38,418 nt of DNA from Chromatiales bacterium (GTDB lineage Bacteria; Pseudomonadota; Gammaproteobacteria; Thiohalomonadales; Thiohalomonadaceae). The position numbers and the translations under genes are program-made. This document shows, one piece after another, positions 7,792-17,199 of the stretch (position 1 is its first letter; each line of letters starts with the position of its first letter). Location: assembly GCA_029879245.1 (NCBI GenBank), contig JAOUQQ010000013.1:1-38418 (forward strand). The letters are read 5' to 3'. Below the pieces are notes generated by a model. It worked only from the letters and a program-made list of their open reading frames with translations. It did no database searches and was not told where the DNA came from.

Positions 7792-9413
7792 CAGCTTATC
7801 TCTCGAAACAGTGACGCCTGTAGCAACGTCTCGGTGTAGGGGTGTTCCGGATTGGTAAAGAGTTTATCAGTTGCTCCCTGCTCCACCACACGCCCCTGCT
7901 TCATCACCAGGACCCGGTGTGCTACCGAGCGGATCACCTTAAGATCGTGTGTGATGAAGAGATAACTCATACCGTGGCGTTTTTGCAGATCGCGCAAAAG
8001 AGCTAACACCTGTTTCTGTACTGAAATATCGAGGGCACTGGTCGGCTCATCGAGTAGCACCAGCTTTGGTTCAAGAACCACTACCCTGGCGATGGCGATG
8101 CGCTGTCGCTGTCCGCCGGAGAACTCGTGAGGGTAGCGATGCAGCATGTTCTCATCCAGCCCCACCTCCTCAAGGCCATGTAAGATGCGCTCACGTCGCT
8201 GTCCTGCGCCAAGATAAGGAAAGTGAAGTGCCAGTCCCTCTCCTACGATCTGCTCCACCGTCATGCGTGGTGAGAGCGAGGAGAATGGATCCTGAAAAAC
8301 CACCTGCATATCCTTGCGTAGCGGCCGCAGATCACGCTCACTCATCGCATCGATACGTTCACCGTTGAAATTGATCGCCCCATCACCGTTCTGCAGTTGT
8401 AGCAGAGTCATTCCCAGCGTTGTCTTGCCCGATCCCGATTCACCGACGATACCCAGCGTTTCGCCAGGGCGGAGCTGAATATCGACACCATCCACCGCAC
8501 GCACCTCACCAACCGTGCGACGAAAAAAACCTGACTTGATGGGAAAGATGCACTGCACATTGTTACCCACAAGCAGCGGAGCCTGTTGTTCAAATGCTGC
8601 GAGCTCTTCGTTACTGACCAGCGGTTCAGGCTCACTGGCAAGCAGTTTCCTGGTATAGGGGTGTTGGGGCGATTCAAGTACGGCACTTACCCTTCCCTGC
8701 TCGACCAATTTCCCCCTCTCCATCACGCAAATTGAGTCTGCAAAGTGGCGCACCATATTGAGGTCGTGAGTGATCATCAGTACCGCCATGCCAAACTCCC
8801 GCTGCAACTCATCGAGCAGTTCGAGGATCTGTTTCTGGATTGTCACATCCAGCGCGGTGGTCGGTTCATCGGCGATCAACAGTTTGGGACGACACGCCAG
8901 TGCCATCGCGATCATCACTCGCTGGCGCTGGCCACCAGAGAGCATGTGGGGGAAGGCGTCTATCCGTTTCTCCGGCTCCTGGATCCCCACTTTATGTAAC
9001 AGTCCAATGACGCGTTCACGGGCAGTGCGCGGATCCAGTGCCTCATGTAGCAACAGCGGTTCCATCAACTGTTTACCAATAGGATAGACCGGATTGAGAG
9101 CAGTCATCGGTTCCTGGAAGATCATCGCGATCTCGCGGCCACGAATACCCCGCATCTCCCGCTCACTCTTCTGCAACAACTCTTCACCGTTAAAACGGAT
9201 CGCGCCACTGGCATACTCCGTCTGTGTGGTGTCATGCAGCTTGAGGATCGAGAGGGCAGTCACCGACTTGCCGGAGCCAGACTCCCCAACCAGCGCCAGC
9301 TTCTCACCAGGCTGAATAGTAAAGCTAACACCCTCTACAACGCTCGTTCTATCGCCGCTACGGCCAAAGGCAACGGAGAGGTTCTGGATCTCAAGCAGTG
9401 GCGGTTCTTCCAT
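7791..9413 (-). CDS. yejF: Oligopeptide/microcin C-type ABC importer, double ATP-binding protein
   Basis: This is the ATPase of a YejABEF-type importer, 540 residues with two fused nucleotide-binding domains. Each carries Walker A (GESGSGKS, then GESGSGKT), a LSGGQRQR or FSGGQRQR signature, and Walker B (LLIADEPTT, then LVLLDEPTS). The oligopeptide-transporter insert and the C-terminal PEHPYT segment mark the Dpp/Opp family. An in-frame TTG precedes the ATG at 9413; the ATG, which overlaps the yejE stop as TGATG, is preferred. In enterobacteria this system takes up oligopeptides and the peptide-nucleotide microcin C. Confidence 0.93.
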   Translation of the reverse strand: MEEPPLLEIQNLSVAFGRSGDRTSVVEGVSFTIQPGEKLALVGESGSGKSVTALSILKLHDTTQTEYASGAIRFNGEELLQKSEREMRGIRGREIAMIFQEPMTALNPVYPIGKQLMEPLLLHEALDPRTARERVIGLLHKVGIQEPEKRIDAFPHMLSGGQRQRVMIAMALACRPKLLIADEPTTALDVTIQKQILELLDELQREFGMAVLMITHDLNMVRHFADSICVMERGKLVEQGRVSAVLESPQHPYTRKLLASEPEPLVSNEELAAFEQQAPLLVGNNVQCIFPIKSGFFRRTVGEVRAVDGVDIQLRPGETLGIVGESGSGKTTLGMTLLQLQNGDGAINFNGERIDAMSERDLRPLRKDMQVVFQDPFSSLSPRMTVEQIVGEGLALHFPYLGAGQRRERILHGLEEVGLDENMLHRYPHEFSGGQRQRIAIARVVVLEPKLVLLDEPTSALDISVQKQVLALLRDLQKRHGMSYLFITHDLKVIRSVAHRVLVMKQGRVVEQGATDKLFTNPEHPYTETLLQASLFREIS

Positions 9414-10450
9414 CAACCCTTCCTCGTGTCCATCGCTTCACGCAGCGCCTCACCGATGAAACTCAATAACATCAACAGCCCTACCAGTACGAGGAAGGCG
9501 GAGAGCGAGAGCCACCAGGCATCAAGATTCTCTTTCCCCTGCGCCAGCAACTCACCGATACTAGGTGTACTGGGAGGTACACCAAGACCGAGAAAATCGA
9601 GCGAGGTGAGGGCTAAAATTGCACCACTTAATTCAAACGGCAGAAAGGTGATCACCGGTGTCATCGCGTTGGGCATGATGTGGCGGCGCATAATCGCACC
9701 GTTTGAGAGGCCCAGAGCCCTGGCCGATAACACATAGTCCATATTTCGTCCCTTGAGAAACTCGGCACGCACATAATCGGCCATCCCCATCCAGCCAAAG
9801 ACAGTCAGCAGAAGAATCAGCAAGCCAAGGCTTGGATGAAATATGGAGGCAAGAATGATCAGTAGATAGAGCTTTGGCATAGAGCTCCAGATCTCACTTA
9901 TGCGCTGGCCGACAAGATCGATGCGACCACCAAAGTAACCCTGTATCGCCCCAATCATCATCCCCAGTACAACGATCATCGCGGTCACCGCAAATGCGAA
10001 GATAACCGAAATGCGAAAACCGTAGATCAGCCGTGCCAGCACATCACGCCCTCGGTCATCGGTGCCAAAAAAATTCTGATCAGAAGGGGCCGCTGGATTG
10101 GGTGATCGGGCAAAGTAGTTGATGGTATTGAAATTGTAGGGGTTGAGCGGATAGAGCGCCCAGTTCTCACCTGTCATCAGTTGCTCGCGGATGAAAGGGT
10201 CAAGGTAATCGGTCTCGGTAACAAAATCACCACCGAAATGGGTCTCAGGATAGTTCTTTAACAATGGGAAATAGAGCTCGCCCTGATAGCTGACAATAAG
10301 CGGTTTATCGTTTGAGATCACCTCGGCGAAAAGGCTGATACCAAACAGAATAGCGAGAATCCAGAGACTGATATATCCACGGCGGTTACTCTTAAAGCGA
10401 TGCCAAGCGCGTGCCGCAGCCCCCATCGAAGTAGACTTGTGCCTACTCAT
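9413..10450 (-). CDS. yejE: ABC importer permease
   Basis: The second inner-membrane permease of the YejABEF-type system, 345 residues. It has an N-terminal membrane segment (ISLWILAILFGISLFAEVI) and then a large periplasmic segment containing NYPETHFGGDF, typical of YejE. FFGTDDRGRDVLARLIYG precedes the membrane core. The cytoplasmic coupling helix region reads ALGLSNGAIMRRHIMPNA. The ATG overlaps the yejB stop by 4 bp and is preceded by a G-rich run that probably serves as ribosome-binding site and also encodes the end of YejB. The C-terminus GEALREAMDTRKG matches the family. Confidence 0.93.
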   Translation of the reverse strand: MSRHKSTSMGAAARAWHRFKSNRRGYISLWILAILFGISLFAEVISNDKPLIVSYQGELYFPLLKNYPETHFGGDFVTETDYLDPFIREQLMTGENWALYPLNPYNFNTINYFARSPNPAAPSDQNFFGTDDRGRDVLARLIYGFRISVIFAFAVTAMIVVLGMMIGAIQGYFGGRIDLVGQRISEIWSSMPKLYLLIILASIFHPSLGLLILLLTVFGWMGMADYVRAEFLKGRNMDYVLSARALGLSNGAIMRRHIMPNAMTPVITFLPFELSGAILALTSLDFLGLGVPPSTPSIGELLAQGKENLDAWWLSLSAFLVLVGLLMLLSFIGEALREAMDTRKG

Positions 10451-11505
10451 CTCCCCCCCCCCACCGACTCGAACTGAATACGCGGGTCGACCAGTACATA
10501 GCTGATATCGGTCAGCAGCTTGGCGATGAGCCCCAGTAAGGTGAAGAAGTAGAGTGAACCCATTACCACCGGATAGTCGCGCTTCATCACCGAGTCATAG
10601 GAGAGCAACCCCAGACCGTCGAGGGAGAAGATCGTCTCGATAAGCAGCGAGCTGCTGAAGAAGGCGCCGATGAAGGCGGCGGGAAATCCGGTAATGAGCG
10701 GGATGATGGCGTTACGAAAGACGTGGTGGTACATCACCTCCCGTTCCGTCTGACCCTTGGCGCGGGCGGTCAGCACATACTGTTTGCGCAACTCCTCGAT
10801 AAAGCTGTTCTTGGTAAGCATGGTCATTACCGCAAAGTTGCCCATCACCGCGGCGGTCACCGGCAACACCATGTGCCACAGATAGTCCATCACTCTGCCA
10901 AACCAGGTAAGCTGTTCCCAGTTATCGGAGGTGAGCCCACGCAGAGGGAAAAGATCCCAGAAGCTACCACCACCGAACAGCACCAGCAAAGTAAGACCGA
11001 GGACAAAGCCAGGTATCGCATAACCGATCAGCACAAGGGTGCTGCTCACCACATCAAATGGAGTGCCGTCACGCACCGCCTTGGCAATCCCCAGCGGGAT
11101 GCAGATAAGATAAGTGAGGAAGAAGGTCCACATGCCAAGGCTGATCGAGACGGGGAGTTTGTCGATAATTAGCTCCATCACCGATTTGTGATGAAAGAAG
11201 CTCTCGCCAAGATCAAAGGTGAGATAGTTACCCACCATCTCAACAAAGCGCTGCCAGGCCGGTTTGTCAAAACCGTAGTAGCTCTTTAACTCCTCGAGCC
11301 GCTCCTCATCCAGCCCCTTGGCACCACGATAGAGTCCCTCAATCCCGGCACTCGCCTCACCATGTGTCCCCTGCCCCTGCAACTGCGCCACCAGCTGCTC
11401 TACCGGCCCTCCAGGCACAAATTGAATTATGACAAAGGTAATCAACAGAACACCAAGCAATGTCGGTATCATAAGCAGCAGTCGTTTAAGAATGTAGGCA
11501 GCCAT
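10447..11505 (-). CDS. yejB: ABC importer permease
   Basis: The first permease of the YejABEF-type importer, 352 residues. The family N-terminus AAYILKRLLLMIPTLLGVLL and the FVPGGPVEQ motif are clear, with the coupling segment RAKGQTEREVMYHHVFRNA near residue 245. An in-frame TTG occurs nine bases upstream, but the ATG at 11505 matches the start of known YejB proteins. The last codons lie in a run of ten G (10453-10462), so slippage there would change the C-terminus and remove the stop. The gene begins 5 bp after yejA. Confidence 0.93.
   Translation of the reverse strand: MAAYILKRLLLMIPTLLGVLLITFVIIQFVPGGPVEQLVAQLQGQGTHGEASAGIEGLYRGAKGLDEERLEELKSYYGFDKPAWQRFVEMVGNYLTFDLGESFFHHKSVMELIIDKLPVSISLGMWTFFLTYLICIPLGIAKAVRDGTPFDVVSSTLVLIGYAIPGFVLGLTLLVLFGGGSFWDLFPLRGLTSDNWEQLTWFGRVMDYLWHMVLPVTAAVMGNFAVMTMLTKNSFIEELRKQYVLTARAKGQTEREVMYHHVFRNAIIPLITGFPAAFIGAFFSSSLLIETIFSLDGLGLLSYDSVMKRDYPVVMGSLYFFTLLGLIAKLLTDISYVLVDPRIQFESVGGGR
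10453..10462 (-). repeat. Homopolymer G10 tract at the yejB/yejE junction
   Basis: Ten consecutive C on the plus strand (G on the coding strand) encode the last glycines of YejB and lie just before the yejE ATG. Tracts of this length are prone to slippage in replication and in sequencing. Confidence 0.9.
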
Positions 11506-11510
11506 GTTGA

Positions 11511-13310
11511 TCAATGATTTCCTGCGATTTCACTCCACCAGGTAGTTACTACCCAGCTGGTGGCGTCGTAATAAAGCGGCAAGGTCTCAGGTTGATCAAA
11601 GCGACCACTCCAGTAAGCAACACGGTGGCTGCCGATGAACCAATGAGGTACCAGATACTCACCGTGCAGCAACACTCTGTCCAGTGCGTGGGTGGCGGTT
11701 ATCAGCTCATCACGATTCTTCGCGTAGATCACCCTGTCGACAAGTGCATCGACCACCGGATCTTTAATGCCAAAGAGATTGCGGGTACCGGTCTGATCCG
11801 CCGATGAGGAGTGAAACAGCCCCTTCAGTTCGTTACCCGGCGACTGGGACTGACCAAAAGCGCCCACCACCATGTCAAAATCGAATTCATCCAGACGGCG
11901 TTTATAGAGCGCGGTGTCCACCGTGCGATACTCCACCTCGATCCCCAGCTTGCCAAGATTGCGCGCAAATGGTGCAATAATGCGTTCAAACCCCTTTTGT
12001 GACAGCACTACATCAAAGCGGAAGGGATCACCCCTCTCGTTGCGTAACGTCCCATCCCGATACTCCCAACCCGCATCTTTCAACAGCGTCTTGGCCTGAC
12101 GCAGATTCTGCCGCAGTGATGAGGGGGTTGCCGTTGTAGCAGGTCGCCATATCTGGGTAAATATCTCAGGAGGCAGTTGACTGCGGTAGGGCTGAAGCAA
12201 GGCAAGCTCATCGCCCTCCGGCAATCCCCTGGCTGCAAGTTCACTATTACTAAAGTAGCTATAACACTGCTCATACTGGTTATAGAAGAGTTGACGATTA
12301 GACCACTCAAAATCGAGCGCCAGGGTAATGGCTCGACGCACCCGTTTGTCCTGAAACTTTTCGCGTCTCAGGTTAAATACAAACCCCTGCATCCCAGCAT
12401 TGTTGGAGTGCTTTAACAGGGTTTTGGTAATACGCCCGTCACGAAATTTCGGACCATTATAATCACGCGCCCACTTCTTGGAGTTGTACTCGTGGTTAAA
12501 CGCAAACTCTCCCGCCTTAAAGGCCTCCAGTGCCACGGTGAAGTCACGGTAATACTTATAGGTTATCCTCTCGAAATTGAACATACCCCGACGCACGTTA
12601 AGATCACTTCCCCAGTAGTGGGGATTGAGACGATAGGTGATGTTTTTTCCCAGATCATATTTTTCAATCAGGTAAGGGCCACTGGCAATCGGCTGCTCCA
12701 TCGCTACTTTGTCGAACGGTTTCTCACCCACCCAGTTGCGTGAAAAAATCGGGATCTGTCCCGCCAGCAGATGAAGCTCAGGATTCTGGCGGGAAAACTC
12801 AAAACGCACCGTGCGCTCATCAACCACCACCACACGCTGAATATCACCATAGTAGAAGCGATACTGCGGGTGTCCCTTGTCGCTTATTAACGAATCAAAA
12901 GAGAATTTCACATCGTCTGCCAATACCGCTGAACCATCATTAAAACGTGCGTTCTTGCGAAGTCGGAAGGTGACCGAGAGTTTGTCTGCCGCAAGGGTGG
13001 CATCCTCAGCCAACAGACCGTACTGACTAAATGGTTCGTCCATGCTGGAGACCATCAGGGTCTCAAACATCAGGGGAGAGAGTCCCTCTGCTGCAATCCC
13101 TTTTAGGATATACGGATTGAAGGAATCAAAACTGCCCACCGACGAGAGCACCAGCTCACCGCCCTTCGGCGCATCAGGATTGACGTAATCAAAGTGGGAG
13201 AAGCCATCGAGATACTTTGGTGTGTAGCCCATCGCCTGAGAGCTAGCGGCCGGTAGTTGTCCGCTGTAAACAATCGATGCAGCAAACAGCAACGCGAAGA
13301 ATTGGCGCAT
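11511..13310 (-). CDS. yejA: Periplasmic substrate-binding protein of YejABEF-type importer
   Basis: A family 5 extracellular solute-binding protein of 599 residues (604 in Escherichia coli YejA). A signal peptide spans about residues 1-23, with likely cleavage after QLPAA. Family features include YLDGFSHFDYVNPDAPKGG, NPYILKGIAAEGL, SVTFRLRKNARFNDG and FDFDMVVGAFGQSQSPGNE. It captures oligopeptides or peptide-nucleotide conjugates in the periplasm and delivers them to YejB/YejE. The ATG overlaps the symporter stop (TGATG), so the transporter genes and the symporter gene are coupled. Confidence 0.93.
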   Translation of the reverse strand: MRQFFALLFAASIVYSGQLPAASSQAMGYTPKYLDGFSHFDYVNPDAPKGGELVLSSVGSFDSFNPYILKGIAAEGLSPLMFETLMVSSMDEPFSQYGLLAEDATLAADKLSVTFRLRKNARFNDGSAVLADDVKFSFDSLISDKGHPQYRFYYGDIQRVVVVDERTVRFEFSRQNPELHLLAGQIPIFSRNWVGEKPFDKVAMEQPIASGPYLIEKYDLGKNITYRLNPHYWGSDLNVRRGMFNFERITYKYYRDFTVALEAFKAGEFAFNHEYNSKKWARDYNGPKFRDGRITKTLLKHSNNAGMQGFVFNLRREKFQDKRVRRAITLALDFEWSNRQLFYNQYEQCYSYFSNSELAARGLPEGDELALLQPYRSQLPPEIFTQIWRPATTATPSSLRQNLRQAKTLLKDAGWEYRDGTLRNERGDPFRFDVVLSQKGFERIIAPFARNLGKLGIEVEYRTVDTALYKRRLDEFDFDMVVGAFGQSQSPGNELKGLFHSSSADQTGTRNLFGIKDPVVDALVDRVIYAKNRDELITATHALDRVLLHGEYLVPHWFIGSHRVAYWSGRFDQPETLPLYYDATSWVVTTWWSEIAGNH

Positions 13311-14593
13311 CAGTTGGCCCTGGAATCTTCCTGCAAAATCCCCTCCTCGCCCTGCAGTCTGCCGATGATCACAGCACCGCAGGAGTCGGAGAAGACGTTG
13401 GTCGAGGTGCGCATCATATCAAGGATGCGATCTACGGCGAGGATCAGACCCAGCCCCTCTGCAGGAAGGCCAATCGTGGCGAGGATTATGGAGATCGCCA
13501 CCAGGCTGGCGGCTGGGATACCCGCCACCCCGATTGAGGTAAGTAGCGCAACAACAACGATGGTGAACTGGGTGGCGAATCCCAGCTCGATACCGTAGGC
13601 CTGAGCGATAAACATCGCGGCGACGCATTCGTACAGCGCAGTACCGTCCATATTCACCGTCGCACCCAGAGGCAGGACGAAAGAGCTGGTACGATTGGAG
13701 ACCCCGGCGTTCTTCTCCACACACTCCATGGTGATCGGTAGTGTTGCTGAAGATGAGGCGGTCGAGAAGGAGGTGAGCAGTGCAGGCATCATCGCCCGAT
13801 AGTGACGCAGCGGGTTGACTCCAGCGACAAAACGGAGCAGTAGTGGCATGGTGATAAAGAAATGGAAGGCAAGCGCCAGCACCACACTGAAGAAAAACCA
13901 GAGCAGTGGCACAAAGGCATCGAAGCCGGTGCTGGCCACAACCTTTGCCACCAGCGCGAAGACACCAATGGGTGCGAAACGCATCACCCAGTCGGTGATG
14001 TGCATCATCGTTTCATAGACACCCTGCCAGAAGTTGAACTGTGACTCGGCGTAGGCCTCCTGGATCTTCGTCATGAAAAAGCCGAACAACAGACTGAAGA
14101 AGATCAGACCTAACATCTGCCCATCGGCTGCGGCGCCTACGATGTTGGTCGGCACCATACGCAGAAAGACGTCGACGATATCCCCGGCCCCTTTTCCTGC
14201 CACCTTAGCCTCAATGGCACCTGTATCGGCACTAAAACCGATGCGCTCTTTTACCGGCCCTTGATCATCAACTCCCGGCTGAATCACATTCACCACCACC
14301 AGCCCGATAAGAATGGCGAAGAGGCTGGTGGTGGCATAGTAGAGCAACGTCTTGCCACCGAGGCGCCCTAACGCTCCGCTACTGCCAATACCGGCAATGC
14401 CAACAATGATTGAGGAAACGATAAGCGGGACAATGAGCATCTTTAGTGCATTAAGAAAAAGTGCGCCGAAGAACTCATAGGTAGCGTAGAAAGAGATACC
14501 AAAGAGGGTGGACTCTTTACCGGTAAGCAGCCCTGCAACAATAGCAAGGCCAAGGGCGATCAGGATCTGCCAGTGAAGTTTTAATTTAAACAT
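13310..14593 (-). CDS. Dicarboxylate/amino acid:cation symporter (DAACS family)
   Basis: A 427-residue inner-membrane secondary transporter related to GltP, GltT and DctA. The substrate-site signatures are visible: the serine-rich hairpin STASSSATLPIT, the NMDGTALYE motif (cation and substrate binding), and the AGIPAASL hairpin 2. About eight hydrophobic segments and re-entrant loops fit the family fold. The substrate (glutamate, aspartate or C4-dicarboxylate) cannot be fixed from sequence alone. It starts 30 bp after ppiD and is directly joined to yejA, so it may be part of a nutrient-uptake operon. Confidence 0.9.
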   Translation of the reverse strand: MFKLKLHWQILIALGLAIVAGLLTGKESTLFGISFYATYEFFGALFLNALKMLIVPLIVSSIIVGIAGIGSSGALGRLGGKTLLYYATTSLFAILIGLVVVNVIQPGVDDQGPVKERIGFSADTGAIEAKVAGKGAGDIVDVFLRMVPTNIVGAAADGQMLGLIFFSLLFGFFMTKIQEAYAESQFNFWQGVYETMMHITDWVMRFAPIGVFALVAKVVASTGFDAFVPLLWFFFSVVLALAFHFFITMPLLLRFVAGVNPLRHYRAMMPALLTSFSTASSSATLPITMECVEKNAGVSNRTSSFVLPLGATVNMDGTALYECVAAMFIAQAYGIELGFATQFTIVVVALLTSIGVAGIPAASLVAISIILATIGLPAEGLGLILAVDRILDMMRTSTNVFSDSCGAVIIGRLQGEEGILQEDSRAN

Positions 14594-14623
14594 CTCGGTA
14601 CCTGATCCCCAGTGTAACCGGCG

Positions 14624-16525
14624 TTACTGTTTTCTGACGATTTCCGCTCGCTCCCTCAATCCATTGATTAGAGCCTGTTCTGCGAGATTGGTATTAGCCA
14701 GTTCCAGCTGCTGCTTCACCTTATCTCGGGCGGCCTCATCAGCACTGGCACTATCACCATCTGCCACACTATAAAGTGTTACCAACGCCTGATCTCCATT
14801 CGACATCGTTAACTGCTGATGGCTGACGCTACCCTGCTGTGGATGGGGCATACGGAAGATCGCCTGTACGATAGTTCGATCAATCTCGTTATTATCACGT
14901 GTCAGTGCGGAGTTTCGCTTCCACTCAACGCCCTGTGCACGCGCCAGGCTACTGCCCTCATCTCCCGCCTGCAGTTTGATAAAGGCCTCAGTCGCCTCAT
15001 CCAAAGCCATGGTCCTCCCCTTTTCACCCTTCAGGCTCTCCACAATGGAAGATTTTACCTCGTCGAAGGGGCGTACCGTTTCAGGCTCATGCTCATTGAT
15101 ACGTAATACAACGATGTGATCTCGTGACAACTCAAGACTTTCGCTGTTATTTCCGCGAGCCAGCACATCTTCAGAGAAGGCCGCACCACTGATCTTTGGC
15201 TCAGCTGCAATACCACTCCCACCACTACGAGTGAAAAAATCGCTACTCTTGATCTGCAACTGCAACTGCTCGGCAGCAGCAGCCAGGGTATCGGGTTGCT
15301 CATAAGTAAGGCTGGCCAGTTGGTCCACCTTATTGAAGAAAATTTCGCTAGACATCTCCAGTTGCATTTCACGCTTCAGCTCTTTCGCAACTGTCTCGTA
15401 GGGTTTGGTCTCTCCGCCACGGATATCTTCCAACTTGATGATATGGAAGCCGAAGTTGCTACGCACCACACCACTCACCTGACCCTTCTGCAAGGCAAAG
15501 GTTGCCTCCTCAAAGGCGGCATCCATCACGCCACGGCCAAAGAAACCAAGGTCACCACCATTTCGAGCCGAGCCGGGATCCTGAGACTCCGCTTTTGCCA
15601 GTTCTGCAAAATCTTCACCGTCATTGATACGCTGCAACAGCGCCTCAGCCTTTGCTCGTACCTCATTGAGTGCCGCCTCATCGGCGTCAACGGTAGTCTG
15701 TAGCAGGATATGACTTGCCTTGCGCTCTTCCGGTGTGCGGAAGTTGATCTTCTGGCTCTCATAGCGCTGACGCACCTCCTCCTCAGTTACGCTCATGCCA
15801 GAGGCGATCTCATCGGCCTTAAGTTCCAGATAGTCGATCTTTACCCGCTCAGGCTGCATGAAGCGCGAGGCATTGGTTTCGTAATAACTCCGCATCTCAT
15901 CTTCTGTAAGATCGATATCAGCGCTGAACTTCTCCGCCGCAATCACCATGTATCCGATGTCACGCTGTTGCTGCTGCAATACCAGTTGAGCATCCACTTC
16001 ACTTGGCAATATAATCTCGGTATTTCTGACAAACTCACTCATCTGTGCTGCAAGAAGATCACGACGCACGCGGTTCTCAAACAGCTTGGGTGACATTCCC
16101 TGGCGGGCCAATGCACGCTCATACTCCTGTTGATTAAACTTGCCGTCCACATAGAAGGCATCAATGCTGGTGATGATATCGGCCAGCTGTAGATTGCCAA
16201 TACGCATCCCATTATCGCTGGCGGCCTTAATCAGCAGCTCCTTTTCTATCAACTGGTCAAGGGCCTGCTTTTTTAAGGTCTCTTCAGAAAAGAGATTTTC
16301 AGGGAGTTTGCCACCAAACATCTGCGTCAAACGATCACGTTGTCGCTGATAGGCATTTTGCAGTTGATAGTCACTTATCTTCGCCCCATCGACCTCAGCG
16401 ACACTATTGTCACCACCACCACCAAAGTAGGAGTTAATACCCCACAGGGCGAACGGTACGGAGATCATCCCAACGATGATCCAGGCGAATACCCCTTGGG
16501 CACGATCACGAATTACTTGCAGCAT
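14624..16525 (-). CDS. ppiD: Periplasmic folding chaperone PpiD (SurA-N and PpiC domains)
   Basis: An inner-membrane-anchored periplasmic chaperone of 633 residues (623 in Escherichia coli) that works near the Sec translocon. One membrane segment lies at about 13-32 (VFAWIIVGMISVPFALWGI). A SurA-like N-terminal domain follows, and a parvulin domain spans about 267-365 with RKASHILLQ, GDLGFFGRGVM, and FGFHIIKLEDI. A C-terminal SurA-like half ends the protein. It follows hup and two tRNA genes, the common order in this class. A terminator just upstream separates it from those genes, so it needs its own promoter, which I could not identify with confidence. Confidence 0.95.
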   Translation of the reverse strand: MLQVIRDRAQGVFAWIIVGMISVPFALWGINSYFGGGGDNSVAEVDGAKISDYQLQNAYQRQRDRLTQMFGGKLPENLFSEETLKKQALDQLIEKELLIKAASDNGMRIGNLQLADIITSIDAFYVDGKFNQQEYERALARQGMSPKLFENRVRRDLLAAQMSEFVRNTEIILPSEVDAQLVLQQQQRDIGYMVIAAEKFSADIDLTEDEMRSYYETNASRFMQPERVKIDYLELKADEIASGMSVTEEEVRQRYESQKINFRTPEERKASHILLQTTVDADEAALNEVRAKAEALLQRINDGEDFAELAKAESQDPGSARNGGDLGFFGRGVMDAAFEEATFALQKGQVSGVVRSNFGFHIIKLEDIRGGETKPYETVAKELKREMQLEMSSEIFFNKVDQLASLTYEQPDTLAAAAEQLQLQIKSSDFFTRSGGSGIAAEPKISGAAFSEDVLARGNNSESLELSRDHIVVLRINEHEPETVRPFDEVKSSIVESLKGEKGRTMALDEATEAFIKLQAGDEGSSLARAQGVEWKRNSALTRDNNEIDRTIVQAIFRMPHPQQGSVSHQQLTMSNGDQALVTLYSVADGDSASADEAARDKVKQQLELANTNLAEQALINGLRERAEIVRKQ

Positions 16526-16565
16526 ATCGGCTTATTCCTGATGCCTTCTCTTCTGTTTGAATCTC

Positions 16566-16596
16566 AAAAGAAAAAGGGCGCATAAAGATGCGCCCT
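16566..16596 (-). terminator. Rho-independent terminator of the hup-tRNA unit
   Basis: An 8-bp perfect stem GGGCGCAT/ATGCGCCC (16576-16583 with 16588-16595) is followed on the minus strand by TTTTTCTTTT. It lies 12 bp after the mature 3' end of tRNA-Asp. Confidence 0.9.
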
Positions 16597-16607
16597 GATT
16601 TCAAAAT

Positions 16608-16684
16608 TGGCGGAGCGGACGGGGCTCGAACCCGCGACCCCCGGCGTGACAGGCCGGTATTCTAACCAACTGAACTACCGCTCC
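16608..16684 (-). tRNA. tRNA-Asp (GTC)
   Basis: The full cloverleaf can be folded. The acceptor stem is GGAGCGG/CCGCTCC and the anticodon arm CCGGC-CTGTCAC-GCCGG has GTC at 16648-16650. The T arm contains GTTCGAGC and an encoded CCA ends at 16608. It is 77 bases long and lies 19 bp after tRNA-Val. Confidence 0.97.
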
Positions 16685-16703
16685 GGATCTTACTATTGTT
16701 GTT

Positions 16704-16779
16704 TGGTGGGTGCTGAGGGGATCGAACCCCCGACCCTCGCCTTGTAAGGGCGATGCTCTCCCAGCTGAGCTAAGCACCC
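16704..16779 (-). tRNA. tRNA-Val (TAC)
   Basis: The acceptor stem GGGTGCT/AGCACCC, D arm with AGCTCAGCTGGGAGAGC, anticodon arm TCGCC-CTTACAA-GGCGA with TAC at 16744-16746, T arm GGTTCGATC and encoded CCA are all present (76 bases). Only 17 bp separate it from the hup stop, so it must share the hup transcript. Confidence 0.97.
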
Positions 16780-16796
16780 GATGTCTCAAAGGCGCG

Positions 16797-17069
16797 CTAG
16801 TTTACAGCATCCTTCAGTGCTTTACCAGCCTTGAAGGCGGGTGACTTGGATGCAGGGATATTAATGGTTGCACCAGTCTGAGGATTACGACCAGTACGTG
16901 CCTTGCGGTCACGAACCTCAAAGGTACCAAAACCGATCAGGTTAACAGTCTGACCTTTCTTCAGGGTTTCGGTTACAGCTTCAACCATTGCATCCAGCGC
17001 ACGGCCAGCAGCGGCTTTAGAAATGTCAGCACCTTCGGCAATTGCATCAATCATTTCAGATTTATTCAC
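16797..17069 (-). CDS. hupB: DNA-binding protein HU (HU-beta type)
   Basis: A nucleoid protein of 90 residues that bends DNA as a dimer. [17 protein letters not shown] forms the N-terminal helices. The family signature runs [21 protein letters not shown], and the intercalating proline is in GRNPQTG at the arm tip. The chosen start is GTG at 17069, because a GGGGAG site lies six bases upstream and it gives exactly the usual HU length; an upstream ATG would add seven residues and bury that site. The gene follows lon, the usual order in this class, and leads into two tRNA genes. Confidence 0.95.
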   Translation of the reverse strand: MNKSEMIDAIAEGADISKAAAGRALDAMVEAVTETLKKGQTVNLIGFGTFEVRDRKARTGRNPQTGATINIPASKSPAFKAGKALKDAVN

Positions 17070-17147
17070 AGATATCTCCCCTTCTTCCAATTGGTAGGAT
17101 TATGGTCTTGGTCTAGATTTGTATTAAAGACTTATGACACGACTTAC

Positions 17148-17181
17148 AAAAAACACCACCAAAATATTTTAGACTTGGCGG
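17148..17181 (-). promoter_or_regulatory. Terminator-like hairpin in the hup leader
   Basis: On the minus strand CCGCCAA (17181-17175) pairs with TTGGTGG (17162-17156), including one G-U pair, with a 12-base AT loop. TG and then six T follow (17153-17148). It begins about 12 bases after the predicted hup transcription start, so it could attenuate hup or stop stray transcription. Confidence 0.45.
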
Positions 17182-17199
17182 CAATGAAAACTGCGCAAA

